Source of the DNA: UMGS172 sp045546915
GTDB lineage: Bacteria; Bacillota; Clostridia; Oscillospirales; Acutalibacteraceae
Direction: 5' to 3'
DNA: 36,633 nt
Assembly: GCA_045546915.1 (NCBI GenBank)
Contig: JAZQDU010000022.1
Location: forward strand, 1 to 36,633
The notes under the pieces are model-generated. The model had not been told where the DNA came from and ran no database searches. It worked only from the letters and a program-made list of their open reading frames with translations. Position numbers and translations under genes: made by a program. Positions within the stretch are counted from its first letter, which is position 1. Each line of letters opens with the position of its first letter. This document shows, one piece after another, positions 1 to 7,482 of this stretch.

Positions 1-510
1 ACTCCAAAGGTCAATACCTGCCTCAGGTTCGTCAAAAACAGTGAGCGCAGTACCTCTTGCCATTGCCATAGCAATCTCAATTCGTTTAAGTTCACCGCCT
101 GATAGACTTGCGTTAACCTCTCGGTTTACATACTCACGTGCGCAAAGACCGACCTCTGACAGAAAATTGCAAACTTCAGCAATTGTCAGTTCTTTTCCGC
201 TTGCAAGGGTAACAAGGTCCTTTACAGTAATGCCTTTAAACCTTACAGGTTGCTGAAAAGCGTATGTCACGCCGAGTTTTGCACGCTCGGTAATGGTAGC
301 ATTAGTTATATCAACGCCGTTAAACAATATCTGACCGCTTGTTGGGATATAAATACCTGCAATAAGTTTTGCCAAAGTGGACTTACCGCCACCGTTAGGA
401 CCGGTTATTGCAACAAAACGCTCGTCAATTTTTAAACTGACATCTTTTATTATATCTTTAACCACGTCATCCGACTGCGCGGTGAACGATACATTTTTAA
501 GTTCTAACAT
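1..510 (-). CDS. sufC: SufC-like ABC ATPase (Fe-S cluster assembly), C-terminus off the window
   Basis: The complement of the first 510 bases reads as 170 residues from an ATG at 510 and runs off the left edge, so the C-terminal third is missing. Walker A GPNGGGKS lies at residues 37-44, the Q-loop in YAFQQP near 85-90, the ABC signature LSGGE at 136-140, and Walker B ending FDEPE at 159-163. The run LSGGELKRIEIAMAMARG is characteristic of the SufC branch, the ATPase that partners the SufB/SufD scaffold in cytoplasmic Fe-S cluster assembly. A SufB-like partner would be expected just left of the window but cannot be seen. The RBS is GGGGAGAAATGA before the ATG, and a promoter lies at 545-572. 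It could be another cytosolic ABC ATPase, but the signature region favours SufC. Confidence 0.82.
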   Translation of the reverse strand, partial: MLELKNVSFTAQSDDVVKDIIKDVSLKIDERFVAITGPNGGGKSTLAKLIAGIYIPTSGQILFNGVDITNATITERAKLGVTYAFQQPVRFKGITVKDLVTLASGKELTIAEVCNFLSEVGLCAREYVNREVNASLSGGELKRIEIAMAMARGTALTVFDEPEAGIDLWS

Positions 511-544
511 TCATTTCTCCCCATTTTAGATAATTGCTAAACCT

Positions 545-572
545 ATTATACTACATTTTCATTATTTGACAA
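545..572 (-). promoter_or_regulatory. Promoter of the sufC-like gene
   Basis: On the minus strand, TTGTCA (567-572) is separated by 16 bases from TATAAT (545-550). The start codon follows about 35 bases downstream, behind a GGGGAG ribosome-binding site. This is a near-consensus vegetative sigma factor promoter. Confidence 0.65.
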
Positions 573-611
573 GCACGATTTACAGTATTCTGATAATTTT
601 CCCTTTTTCTA

Positions 612-640
612 TTGATAATAACCTTAAAAAGATATATAAT
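612..640 (+). promoter_or_regulatory. Promoter of trmB and the carboxypeptidase gene
   Basis: TTGATA (612-617), 17 bases, then TATAAT (635-640). It lies divergently from the sufC-like promoter and 35 bases ahead of the trmB start. Confidence 0.7.
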
Positions 641-674
641 TATCGTGTAATTTGATTTTGGAGTTGTCCTTTTT

Positions 675-1346
675 ATGAGAATGAAACGATTAAAGCACCT
701 TGACGACCGCAAAGCCGCCTGTGGCGAACTGCTGATTTCTGCCAAGAGTGATGAACTTAATTTTGCCAAGGCCGGCGAAACAAAAGAATATATCGACCTT
801 TTAAAATGGTTTGGAACCGAAAAACCCGTTTGGCTTGAAATAGGTTGCGGTAAGGGACAGTTTGCCTGCGAATTGGCACAAAAGCACCCTGAAGTTAATA
901 TTATCGCCATTGAAAAAAATAGTAATGTCATAGTACAAGCCTGTGAAAAAGCCCAAAGCCTTGGAATTGAAAATGTTCGTTTCCTTAAAAGTGGTGCGGA
1001 ATACATAACAAGGTATTTAAAACCCTGCTCGGTCGACCGTATTTTCTTAAACTTCTCCTGCCCTTTTCCTAAAAACAGTCACGCAAGCCACCGTCTGACC
1101 AGCCCTACGTTTTTAAAACTTTATCGCGAATTGCTGAATGACAAAGGCGAAATACACCAAAAAACCGATAACCAAAAATTGTTTGAATATTCAATCGAGC
1201 AACTGTCCGACTACGGATTTACCTTAAAAAACGTTTCACTCGACCTACATAAAAGCGATTTTGAGGGAAACATAGTTACTGAATATGAACAAAAATTTGT
1301 CTCATTGGGTCTGCCAATTTTCAGACTCGAAGCATATATAAAATAA
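675..1346 (+). CDS. trmB: tRNA (guanine-N7)-methyltransferase TrmB
   Basis: A 223-residue class I SAM-dependent methyltransferase that makes m7G46 in the variable loop of tRNAs. The SAM-binding motif EIGCGKGQF is at residues 55-63. The TrmB hallmarks are the NFSxPxPK block (126-133), the TDN motif (164-166) and TEYE near the C-terminus (202-205). Length and the MRM N-terminus fit the family. The start follows a GGAG about 11 bases upstream. Oddity: the block that usually reads NFSDPWPK reads NFSCPFPK here, so Cys129 replaces the conserved Asp. It is followed by the D-Ala-D-Ala carboxypeptidase gene 16 bases downstream and probably shares its transcript. Confidence 0.92.
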   Translation: MRMKRLKHLDDRKAACGELLISAKSDELNFAKAGETKEYIDLLKWFGTEKPVWLEIGCGKGQFACELAQKHPEVNIIAIEKNSNVIVQACEKAQSLGIENVRFLKSGAEYITRYLKPCSVDRIFLNFSCPFPKNSHASHRLTSPTFLKLYRELLNDKGEIHQKTDNQKLFEYSIEQLSDYGFTLKNVSLDLHKSDFEGNIVTEYEQKFVSLGLPIFRLEAYIK

Positions 1347-1362
1347 TACAAAGAGGTAAAAT

Positions 1363-2451
1363 ATGCCTAAGTTTGACCAATATGGGGAGTTTTTTGAGAA
1401 ATACGACCCCTATACGCCCCAAGCCCCGCAATATAACAGTCGGAAACGTCCAAAAAAGCGTAAGCGCAACCGTTATTTGCGTCTTGCACTGTTTTTAACA
1501 CCATATATCCTCGGTGCCGTTGCGATTGTGGTTACAATTTCACTTATAATTTCAGTTTTTGTCAAAAATCCCGATACACAAGACGGTTTATATATGACAG
1601 CCGGCACAGAGAGTACCGTATCAACCGAAATTGTGGATAATTTTGTAGCATTGTCACCCGTTGCAACCGAGCAAACAATTTCATTGGGTAGCAAAATCGA
1701 CAGTGCTAATGCCGTTTTAATTGATTGCTCAACGGGTAATATTCTTGCTCAAAAATCCTCTACCGCTAAAATCTACCCTGCTTCTATGACTAAGGTTATG
1801 AGTTTACTTGTGGCGGCAGAACACGTGCAAAATCTTGATGACACTTTTGTCATGACATCGGCTATTATAGATCCCCTTTACAGACAAGGCTCTACCTTGG
1901 CAGGATTTATGCCGAATGAACCTGTGCGTTTAAAGGACATGTTTTACGGTGCGATTCTCGAATCGGGCGGTGAAGCAGTCGTAGGTCTTGCGATTTATGT
2001 TGCAGGCAGCGAGCAGGCGTTTGTTGATAAAATGAATCAGAAAGCCTCTGAATTAGGTCTTAAAAACACTCATTTTAGCAACGCAAGCGGTCTGCACGAC
2101 AAAGACCATTACACAACAAGCCGAGAAATGGCAATTATAATGCATGCCGCTTTAAATAACGAATTTTGCCGAGAAGTTCTTTCAACCGAATATTATACCG
2201 TACCTAAAAATGAGTACCACGAAGAAATTCAGTTTCATAGCGGTATGTTTACAAAAATGTACGGCACCGAACCCGAAGTTGCCACCATAAAAGGAGGAAA
2301 AACCGGCTACACGGCTCAAGCGGGCAACTGCCTTGTGAGTTATGCCATCACAGACGACGGCCGTGAGATAATTTGCGTTACTGCACAAGGTAGCGGTAAA
2401 TATATTCCTGTATACGATTGTATTGAACTTTATAAAACCTACACGCATTAA
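1363..2451 (+). CDS. Serine-type D-Ala-D-Ala carboxypeptidase (low-molecular-weight PBP, peptidase S11)
   Basis: A 362-residue penicillin-binding protein that trims the terminal D-Ala of peptidoglycan stem peptides outside the membrane. A basic cytoplasmic N-terminus (residues 27-40) precedes one hydrophobic segment (about 41-67), so it is anchored by its N-terminus rather than by the C-terminal amphipathic helix of E. coli PBP5. Active-site motifs are visible: SMTK (Ser141, Lys144), SGG at 201-203 where many relatives have SGN, and KTG at 313-315. The gene follows trmB by 16 bases, with an RBS AGAGG, and ends just before a strong terminator. The assignment is firm; the exact PBP subclass is not. 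Confidence 0.9.
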   Translation: MPKFDQYGEFFEKYDPYTPQAPQYNSRKRPKKRKRNRYLRLALFLTPYILGAVAIVVTISLIISVFVKNPDTQDGLYMTAGTESTVSTEIVDNFVALSPVATEQTISLGSKIDSANAVLIDCSTGNILAQKSSTAKIYPASMTKVMSLLVAAEHVQNLDDTFVMTSAIIDPLYRQGSTLAGFMPNEPVRLKDMFYGAILESGGEAVVGLAIYVAGSEQAFVDKMNQKASELGLKNTHFSNASGLHDKDHYTTSREMAIIMHAALNNEFCREVLSTEYYTVPKNEYHEEIQFHSGMFTKMYGTEPEVATIKGGKTGYTAQAGNCLVSYAITDDGREIICVTAQGSGKYIPVYDCIELYKTYTH

Positions 2452-2464
2452 TAACATTGCTTAA

Positions 2465-2500
2465 AAGTCATCCGATTGAATTTTCGGATGACTTTTTGTT
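2465..2500 (+). terminator. Rho-independent terminator after the carboxypeptidase gene
   Basis: An 11-base perfect stem AAGTCATCCGA / TCGGATGACTT with an 8-base loop, followed by TTTGTT. It starts 14 bases after the stop codon. Confidence 0.85.
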
Positions 2501-2510
2501 GCCATAGACC

Positions 2511-2539
2511 TTGACAAACAAGAGTTTATCGTATATTAT
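2511..2539 (+). promoter_or_regulatory. Strong promoter of the tRNA-Pro transcription unit
   Basis: Perfect TTGACA (2511-2516), 17 bases, then TATTAT (2534-2539). The only full gene before the next terminator is tRNA-Pro, nearly 300 bases downstream. The transcript would therefore carry both copies of the duplicated leader. Confidence 0.8.
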
Positions 2540-2550
2540 ATAGCATGTTG

Positions 2551-2873
2551 AAAATGTCGGGCACCGCAAGAGGGTTACCAAAACGGAAGTTTTGCTTTTT
2601 TGAAAAATATGATTACAACTTAATATTATCGAGGTGTGGCGCAGCCCATAGCGCGCCAGTTTTGGGCATTGAGCACGAGCGCATCCTGTGGATGATTAAG
2701 CGTGTGCGAAATGGCGCAGCGGTCGACAGAGGCGAAGGCGTGTACCGACGCCTGAGAAAATGTCGGGCACCGCAAGAGGGTTACCAAAACGAAAGTTTTG
2801 TGTTCTCAAAAAAATATAATTACAACTTAATATTATCGAGGTGTGGCGCAGTTGGTAGCGCGCCAGTTTTGGG
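2551..2873 (+). repeat. Tandem duplication of the tRNA-Pro leader and tRNA 5' half
   Basis: Two copies, 2551-2666 and 2757-2873, lie about 206 bases apart. Each begins AAAATGTCGGGCACCGCAAG and carries a small hairpin CAAAAC-GRAA-GTTTTG with a GNRA-type loop (GGAA in the first copy, GAAA in the second). Each then ends in the first 37 bases of a tRNA-Pro. The copies differ mainly in an A/T-rich stretch after the hairpin and in four bases of the D-loop region. Between them (2667-2756) is about 90 bases of GC-richer sequence with imperfect hairpins, for example GGCGT / ACGCC around 2738-2752. No protein gene is credible in 2452-2836. Confidence 0.85.
2630..2666 (+). pseudogene. Truncated tRNA-Pro (5' half only)
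   Basis: Bases 1-37 of the downstream tRNA-Pro are repeated here: acceptor 5' strand, D-arm and anticodon stem to the TTTTGGG loop. The D-loop GTTGGTA is changed to GCCCATA, destroying the conserved GG. After the anticodon loop the sequence diverges, and there is no T-arm, 3' acceptor strand or CCA. It is a partial duplicate, not a functional tRNA. Confidence 0.85.
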
Positions 2874-2912
2874 AACTGGATGCCGCAGGTTCAAGTCCTG
2901 TCACCTCGACCA
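2837..2912 (+). tRNA. tRNA-Pro (anticodon TGG)
   Basis: A complete 76-base cloverleaf. Acceptor CGAGGTG pairs with CACCTCG, D-stem GCGC with GCGC, and anticodon stem CCAGT with ACTGG around the loop TTTGGGA (anticodon TGG, G37). The variable loop is ATGCC and the T-arm is GCAGG-TTCAAGT-CCTGT. The discriminator A and the 3' CCA are encoded. It lies at the end of a transcript that also contains a truncated copy of itself, and a terminator follows immediately. Confidence 0.95.
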
Positions 2913-2946
2913 AAAAAACCGCTGATATAATCAGCGGTTTTTTCTT
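2913..2946. terminator. Bidirectional terminator between tRNA-Pro and the methyltransferase gene
   Basis: Stem AACCGCTGA / TCAGCGGTT with a five-base loop, flanked by seven A on the left and a T-run on the right. It can end the tRNA transcript (+) and the convergent thioredoxin operon (-), whose last stop codon is at 2947. Confidence 0.85.
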
Positions 2947-3600
2947 TTACCACACAAACGGTATAAGTTTATATTTTACCTTTTGTTTATATTCGGCATA
3001 GCCTTGCAGATTTTCGGTCAAGACTTGTTCTTCGTTTTTAATTCTGACCGCAATAAGTATGGGATACACTAAAAATACAAGCAACGAATACCACGAGCCT
3101 AACATTATCGGAATGCTTAAAAACAGAAAAACAGTTGCCATATACATTGGATGGCGAACTACCCCGTAAAGCCCTGTATCGACAACTTTTTGGCCTTGTT
3201 GCACCTCGATTTTTCGCGAAAGATACGCATTTTCCCTCATCACTTCGGCATAAATGCCGTATGACACCAACGTAACAACAGCAGATATTATTACAACTAC
3301 ATTCGGAACTTTAGACCAACCAAAGCGGAAATCCAGCCCTGCTATTATGAACCCTAAAACGAAAATCAAGGCCGAAAACCCTACTACCTTTCGTTGAGTG
3401 TTTTCATCTTCTTTTCCTTCAAGACGTTTTTTAAGTAATTCAGGTGCTTTTATAAAAAGGACTATACCTAACAGCAAAATAGGTAAAAAAAGCACCCCTA
3501 AAAACAGCCAACCGTTTGCAAAATTCAATGTCCCTGCAGGCAAAAACACTAAAAGTCCCACCAGCAAAAGCCCCGAAACATATTTCACAAGCGCGCTCAT
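2947..3600 (-). CDS. Isoprenylcysteine carboxyl methyltransferase (ICMT/PEMT-like) family membrane protein
   Basis: An integral membrane protein of about 217 residues with four to five hydrophobic segments and the family motif VRHPMYMA in the C-terminal half, followed by a second hydrophobic hairpin and a RIKNEEQVL stretch. This is the SAM-binding signature of ICMT/phospholipid-methyltransferase-like proteins. The bacterial substrate is generally unknown. An upstream in-frame ATG at 3621 would add seven residues. I prefer 3600 because AGGG lies five bases ahead of it, whereas the only SD for 3621 is 14 bases away. It is the last gene of the FTR-thioredoxin operon, about 30 bases after trxA. 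A link to redox function is not evident. Confidence 0.8.
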   Translation of the reverse strand: MSALVKYVSGLLLVGLLVFLPAGTLNFANGWLFLGVLFLPILLLGIVLFIKAPELLKKRLEGKEDENTQRKVVGFSALIFVLGFIIAGLDFRFGWSKVPNVVVIISAVVTLVSYGIYAEVMRENAYLSRKIEVQQGQKVVDTGLYGVVRHPMYMATVFLFLSIPIMLGSWYSLLVFLVYPILIAVRIKNEEQVLTENLQGYAEYKQKVKYKLIPFVW

Positions 3601-3629
3601 AATAACCCTAACTTTTTGCATTTTAAAAA

Positions 3630-3938
3630 TTATTTCTCCAACATTTCAAGTATTCTTTCTTTTGTAACAAATCCTACTTGTTGAGATTTAATTTTACCGT
3701 CTTTCATACATACAAGTGTCGGTATACTCATAACCGAAAAACGCATAGCAAGTTCACTCTCTTGGTCAACGTCGATTTTGCAGACGGTGTACTGCGGATA
3801 CTCCTCTGCTATCTCGTCAACTATAGGTGACAACATCTGACAGGGACCGCACCATGTTGCATAAAAATCAATAAGAACGGTTTTTTCGCTTTTTAAAACA
3901 ACTTCTTCAAAATTTTCTTTAGTCACCTTAACAACCAT
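3630..3938 (-). CDS. trxA: Thioredoxin
   Basis: A 102-residue single-domain thioredoxin with the active site WCGPC at about residues 29-33 and the cis-proline motif SIPT near residue 74. It is full length for the family, with no signal peptide, so it is a cytoplasmic disulfide reductant. An AGGAG lies just before the ATG. It follows the FTR-catalytic-like gene by 11 bases, which suggests that the neighbour, rather than an NADPH-dependent TrxB, supplies its electrons. Function as a thioredoxin is firm; the partnership is inference from context. Confidence 0.95.
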   Translation of the reverse strand: MVVKVTKENFEEVVLKSEKTVLIDFYATWCGPCQMLSPIVDEIAEEYPQYTVCKIDVDQESELAMRFSVMSIPTLVCMKDGKIKSQQVGFVTKERILEMLEK

Positions 3939-3949
3939 TTTAATTCTCC

Positions 3950-4150
3950 TTAATCTTTTGATTTATAATAGAGCATACAATGGCAATATCCCTCAAAATC
4001 AGGGTCGGCAATTTGCTCTCTGAATTCTTTGCATATACACTTAAATTCTTCTGTCTTCGGTAACCGACAAGGACAGTAACCATCTTTTGCTTTAAGTCCT
4101 TGTTTAATTCGTTCGACAACGGCTTTATCTTCATTTAATCTTACTGCCAT
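3950..4150 (-). CDS. Ferredoxin-thioredoxin reductase catalytic-chain-like protein (minimal form)
   Basis: A 66-residue protein with three CxC pairs: CPC (26-28), CIC (38-40) and CHC (56-58). These correspond to the [4Fe-4S] ligands and redox-active pair of the FTR catalytic beta subunit, which reduces thioredoxin with electrons from ferredoxin. The plant protein has CPC-X16-CPC-X8-CHC. Here the spacings are 9 and 15, with the same overall span from first to last Cys, and the chain is much shorter than the plant subunit. It starts the operon, 11 bases before trxA. RBS AGAGG precedes the ATG, and a promoter lies at 4183-4211. Family membership is well supported; the actual electron donor is not known. 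Confidence 0.85.
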   Translation of the reverse strand: MAVRLNEDKAVVERIKQGLKAKDGYCPCRLPKTEEFKCICKEFREQIADPDFEGYCHCMLYYKSKD

Positions 4151-4182
4151 TTTTAGATACCTCTTTAGAATTCTTTATAAAT

Positions 4183-4211
4183 ATTATACACTATATTAAT
4201 CGTTTTTTCAA
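4183..4211 (-). promoter_or_regulatory. Promoter of the FTR-like/trxA/methyltransferase operon
   Basis: On the minus strand TTGAAA (4206-4211), 17 bases, then TATAAT (4183-4188), about 30 bases before the first start codon. Confidence 0.7.
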
Positions 4212-4243
4212 CGATGTTTTTATAATAATTTGAAATTTGACAT

Positions 4244-4271
4244 TGAACATTGGAAAAAAATATGTTACAAT
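4244..4271 (+). promoter_or_regulatory. Promoter of the zinc-ribbon membrane protein gene
   Basis: TACAAT (4266-4271) is preceded by an extended -10 TGT and, 16 bases upstream, by TTGAAC (4244-4249). A perfect TTGACA at 4237-4242 is an alternative, but its 23-base spacing to TACAAT is too long. An AGGAG lies just ahead of the ATG at 4306. Confidence 0.55.
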
Positions 4272-4305
4272 ATTTACGTAAAAACTTTTTAGGAGTGATA
4301 ATTAA

Positions 4306-5340
4306 ATGTTCTGTCCTAATTGCGGAGGCGCAGTTAAAGACACTGCAATTTTTTGCCCTAACTGCGGAACAAACTTAAGCACCTCACCTGATGCTATAAT
4401 CCCAACCGAAGAGGAAAAAACAACGCTTGATGAAACAACCGTTGTCCAAGAAGTTGAAACCGTATCGGTGACTGAGGAAACTTATGAAAACAATAACGAA
4501 GCAGCAATTGATGATGTGCCTCAAATCACATTAGACGAAACATACAGCATTACTCCTCAACCAGAGCAAATAAATGCTAATCCTCCTGTTCAACCTATTG
4601 TTCAGCCGATTATGCCAGATAAAAAACTCAGAAAAGGCAAGTACATTAAGAATTTGGGCTCTAAAAAAGTAAAGATATTATCTAAAGTGATTTGGATTTT
4701 ATTATTAGATGCGATTATTGTCTTAGCACTTGGTACAAATGCATTTTTCACAACCGATGTTACTGATATACCTGTTGTAAAAATGGCAGACATAAACGGC
4801 GAACTTAATAAAATGATAAAAGATTCAAAAGACCAAATTAAAATCTACACAAACGAGGCCACCGCTGCAATTGATGATATTGAAGATAAAATTCCCAATA
4901 AGGATTACAAGTCGGTTAAAGAAATTATTACGAATATTAAAACAGCCTCTAATGAATTATCAATTGCTAACGTCAGAAATGCTATTAAAAAGACAGATGA
5001 AGTTTTTAAAATAGCAAAGAAGTACCCGCAATATAGATTATTTTCTGAAACTATTAAAAACAACAATACGATTAACACAGTGCAAGCATCTGCAACCGTT
5101 TTTAATGTATTTATTTTAATAATTTTAGGATATGTAGTAATTATTGCGCTTTTAACCTTGATTGCTGTCGCTTTGAAGCGCACAGGTTTTGCCGTTTCTG
5201 CGCTTATACTATCTGAAATATTCTGTTTACCGCTTGCAGGTCCTTTGTTTTCTATAGCAATTGCCGTTTTTCTTATTGCTATTATCGTCATGTGCATGAT
5301 AATAAACAAAGAATACAAAACATACCGCTTGGGGTTTTAA
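4306..5340 (+). CDS. Zinc-ribbon-domain membrane protein of unknown function
   Basis: 344 residues. The N-terminal 21 residues form a classical zinc ribbon with two CPNC knuckles (Cys3/6 and Cys17/20). An acidic, Glu/Thr-rich, probably disordered linker (about 30-105) and a basic patch (106-125) follow. There is one membrane segment at about 128-146, a mostly helical extracytoplasmic region of about 110 residues (150-262), and then two or three closely packed membrane segments (264-334). This zinc-ribbon-plus-membrane layout is common in Clostridia, and I do not recognise a function. It is a single-gene transcript with its own promoter and terminator. The extracytoplasmic part has helical, possibly coiled-coil character. 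Confidence 0.8.
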   Translation: MFCPNCGGAVKDTAIFCPNCGTNLSTSPDAIIPTEEEKTTLDETTVVQEVETVSVTEETYENNNEAAIDDVPQITLDETYSITPQPEQINANPPVQPIVQPIMPDKKLRKGKYIKNLGSKKVKILSKVIWILLLDAIIVLALGTNAFFTTDVTDIPVVKMADINGELNKMIKDSKDQIKIYTNEATAAIDDIEDKIPNKDYKSVKEIITNIKTASNELSIANVRNAIKKTDEVFKIAKKYPQYRLFSETIKNNNTINTVQASATVFNVFILIILGYVVIIALLTLIAVALKRTGFAVSALILSEIFCLPLAGPLFSIAIAVFLIAIIVMCMIINKEYKTYRLGF

Positions 5341-5363
5341 TACTTAATCTTCTAAATATTAAA

Positions 5364-5396
5364 CCGCCGTTGTTCAATGAACAACGGCGGGTTTTG
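5364..5396. terminator. Terminator between the zinc-ribbon gene and the sugar operon
   Basis: A 12-base perfect stem (CCGCCGTTGTTC at 5364-5375 with its complement ending at 5390) closes a three-base loop. GTTTTGTT follows on the plus strand and TTTAATATTT on the minus strand. It likely ends transcription from both convergent units. Confidence 0.85.
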
Positions 5397-5423
5397 TTGA
5401 TTTTGTGTTCCTATTTTTAAAAA

Positions 5424-6098
5424 TTAAAAATCAAGGATTTTCTTATCACCGTAAGCATTGTTCCAGTCTTTTTCAAAACCGGCAATAGCAGCATCGGTCA
5501 TAGGATGAGATATGAGATTTTTCATAATATCATCGGTAACAGTTACACTGTGGCAACCTGCCAAAGCGCACTTATGAACCTGCTCGGCATTTTTGAAACT
5601 TGCAGCAAGAACTTTACAATCAAGTTCATGTATCTCAAGTTCTTCAACAATCTGAGCAACAACATCAGTACCGTCGCCCAAAATGTTGTCAAGACGGTTA
5701 ACGTAAGGTGCTACAAACGAAGCGCCTGCTTTAGCAGCCATAAGAGCCTGTGCAGGAGTGAAAATAGCAGTCATAGTAACGCCTATACCTAACTTTTTGA
5801 GTTCCATAGTTGCTTTAAGACCTTCTTCACCAATGGGAACCTTTACAAAGAAGTTGCCGCCAAGTTCCTTTTTAAGAAGTTTAGCCTCTTCAACCATTTT
5901 AGAAGCTTCGGTCTGAACGGTTTGAACATGAAGCATCTTATCCTCGCCGATAATAGCACGGATATCCTTCAAAAGTTTCCAAAAATCAGTTTTTTCTTTA
6001 GAAATAATAGAAGGGTTGGTTGTAACACCTGCAAGAGGATAAAATTCGTTGCAATGCTTAATTGCATTAAGGTCTGCAGTATCTAAAATATAAATCAT
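5424..6098 (-). CDS. Transaldolase/fructose-6-phosphate aldolase (FSA/TalC-type)
   Basis: A 224-residue (beta/alpha)8 class I aldolase of the small transaldolase subfamily. The N-terminus MIYILDTAD carries the conserved Asp6. TTNPSI follows at about 26-31, and the Schiff-base lysine is Lys86 in FVKVPIG. Length matches FSA/TalC (about 220) rather than classical transaldolase (over 310). Such enzymes cleave ketose 6-phosphates to dihydroxyacetone plus an aldehyde phosphate, or transfer the dihydroxyacetone unit. It is the last gene of a seven-gene carbohydrate operon, so it is probably the C-C cleavage step for the imported sugar. The substrate cannot be told from sequence. RBS AAGGAG precedes the ATG. 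Confidence 0.88.
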   Translation of the reverse strand: MIYILDTADLNAIKHCNEFYPLAGVTTNPSIISKEKTDFWKLLKDIRAIIGEDKMLHVQTVQTEASKMVEEAKLLKKELGGNFFVKVPIGEEGLKATMELKKLGIGVTMTAIFTPAQALMAAKAGASFVAPYVNRLDNILGDGTDVVAQIVEELEIHELDCKVLAASFKNAEQVHKCALAGCHSVTVTDDIMKNLISHPMTDAAIAGFEKDWNNAYGDKKILDF

Positions 6099-6111
6099 TT
6101 TAAAAATCTCC

Positions 6112-7461
6112 TTATTTTATGATTTCAATGCCAAGAATCTTACAAAGGTCTTCGATAACACCGCGATTATCACCATAAGAGATGATATAGTGCTGACACA
6201 TAACGTTTTCTGCAAATCTGGGAACGTCGTCAAGTTCAATTTCAAGACCGGGCAACTGAGGTGCGGGTTGAGTCCAACCTGCTTCTTCCCACTTCGGAGG
6301 AGTTTTACCGTTACCAACTACCATATGCATATAGTATTTGCCATCAATAGTGGTAAGACGGCACATTGTAACTTCGCCGGTTTTAACCTTACTTACGTTA
6401 AGGATACCCTCTGAGAGTTCGCCAAATGCAGCCGGCATAACAGTTACATCGCCATCAACAACTGCAGCAGGAACATAGTCGGGAACACCTGCAATAACGC
6501 TGTTTTCAAAGAACTCATAGAACTCAAGATAAGGTGCAGCCTGACCGGTTACATATTTAACCATCATCTGAGTTACGCTACCCAAACCATCGTTTTCAGG
6601 AACGGTGCAAAGACCTTCCTCGTCAGAAAGCAACATAAAGATAGGTGCAGGTGGGAAACCGCAAAGTTTCTTCATACCGTCAACATCTTTAAGTGAAATA
6701 GCGTCATATCCACGCTCATCACAAATTGCTTTAATTGCCAAGTAATAACCGGCAGCCTTTTCCAAACCTTCACGTTTGGCTTCTTTTAAGAACTTCCATT
6801 TAGAAATGCAGTTGTCGATAACAGCCTGCTTCTCCTCATCAGTAACCTTATTGTAACGCTGTTCAACTTCAAGCATTTCAAATGTTTCAATTTCGGTACC
6901 AACAACACGCTTAAGTGAAGGGCCGTCTACCTGAGTACCATAAAGGTTCATATCGCGGTAACCTGCCATACCTGCTTTAGCATGACGAAGTTTTGCTGCT
7001 GCTGCAGCGGCAACGCCATACTGAGCAACCTTTTTAGAATTGGTAGGAAGACCAATTATATCGTAAATATACTTAAAAGTATATCCTAAATCATAAAAAG
7101 TCTTACGGATAGCGGTAGTACCTGCCTGATCGGCTGTAGTGACGATTCTATCGTCCTCTCTCCAACCGCAAAGACCCCACAATACCATGGGTTTGTGGCG
7201 GAAGTGCTCGGTAACCTTAACTACTGCATGAGTGGGAATCCAACCGGCAATGCAAACTACAAGGTAATCGAATTCTTTACCTTTTAATGCTTCGATTGCC
7301 ATATTAACATCTTTTTCCTCATAATCATCGGTTACGGGGAAAACGCTAATACACTCAACGCCTTCGCTTTCAAGCGCTTTAAGGGCATTAGCGCACTTAT
7401 TCACAATAAGTTCTTTAGGGGTATTGACTTCACCGAAGCCAACAAATGCTGCCTTAGCCAT
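6112..7461 (-). CDS. L-fucose/L-arabinose isomerase family protein
   Basis: 449 residues, starting MAKAAFVGFGEVN. An N-terminal Rossmann-like region contains the pattern of acidic turns and the AGWIPTH and LWGLCGW stretches typical of fucose/arabinose isomerase-family N-domains, then an Ala-rich helix (about 150-160) and a C-terminal isomerase domain. Members interconvert an aldose and a ketose with a divalent metal. It lies between the FGGY kinase and the FSA-type aldolase, so it is the natural first step: aldose to ketose before phosphorylation. The family is broad, and neither L-fucose nor L-arabinose can be asserted because no fuculose-phosphate (FucA) or ribulose-phosphate epimerase (AraD) partner is present. 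Confidence 0.82.
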   Translation of the reverse strand: MAKAAFVGFGEVNTPKELIVNKCANALKALESEGVECISVFPVTDDYEEKDVNMAIEALKGKEFDYLVVCIAGWIPTHAVVKVTEHFRHKPMVLWGLCGWREDDRIVTTADQAGTTAIRKTFYDLGYTFKYIYDIIGLPTNSKKVAQYGVAAAAAAKLRHAKAGMAGYRDMNLYGTQVDGPSLKRVVGTEIETFEMLEVEQRYNKVTDEEKQAVIDNCISKWKFLKEAKREGLEKAAGYYLAIKAICDERGYDAISLKDVDGMKKLCGFPPAPIFMLLSDEEGLCTVPENDGLGSVTQMMVKYVTGQAAPYLEFYEFFENSVIAGVPDYVPAAVVDGDVTVMPAAFGELSEGILNVSKVKTGEVTMCRLTTIDGKYYMHMVVGNGKTPPKWEEAGWTQPAPQLPGLEIELDDVPRFAENVMCQHYIISYGDNRGVIEDLCKILGIEIIK

Positions 7462-7482
7462 TTTATCTCTTCCCTTCTAAAT

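Noticed and set aside
551..1006. A 151-codon minus-strand frame opposite trmB
   Set aside because: It overlaps the well-supported trmB antisense and covers the divergent promoters; composition is that of a shadow frame.
2545..2925. A 126-codon plus-strand reading frame across the tRNA-Pro region
   Set aside because: It translates the duplicated leader and the tRNA itself, and it has internal repetition that follows the DNA duplication. No ribosome-binding site fits, and the region is an RNA gene.
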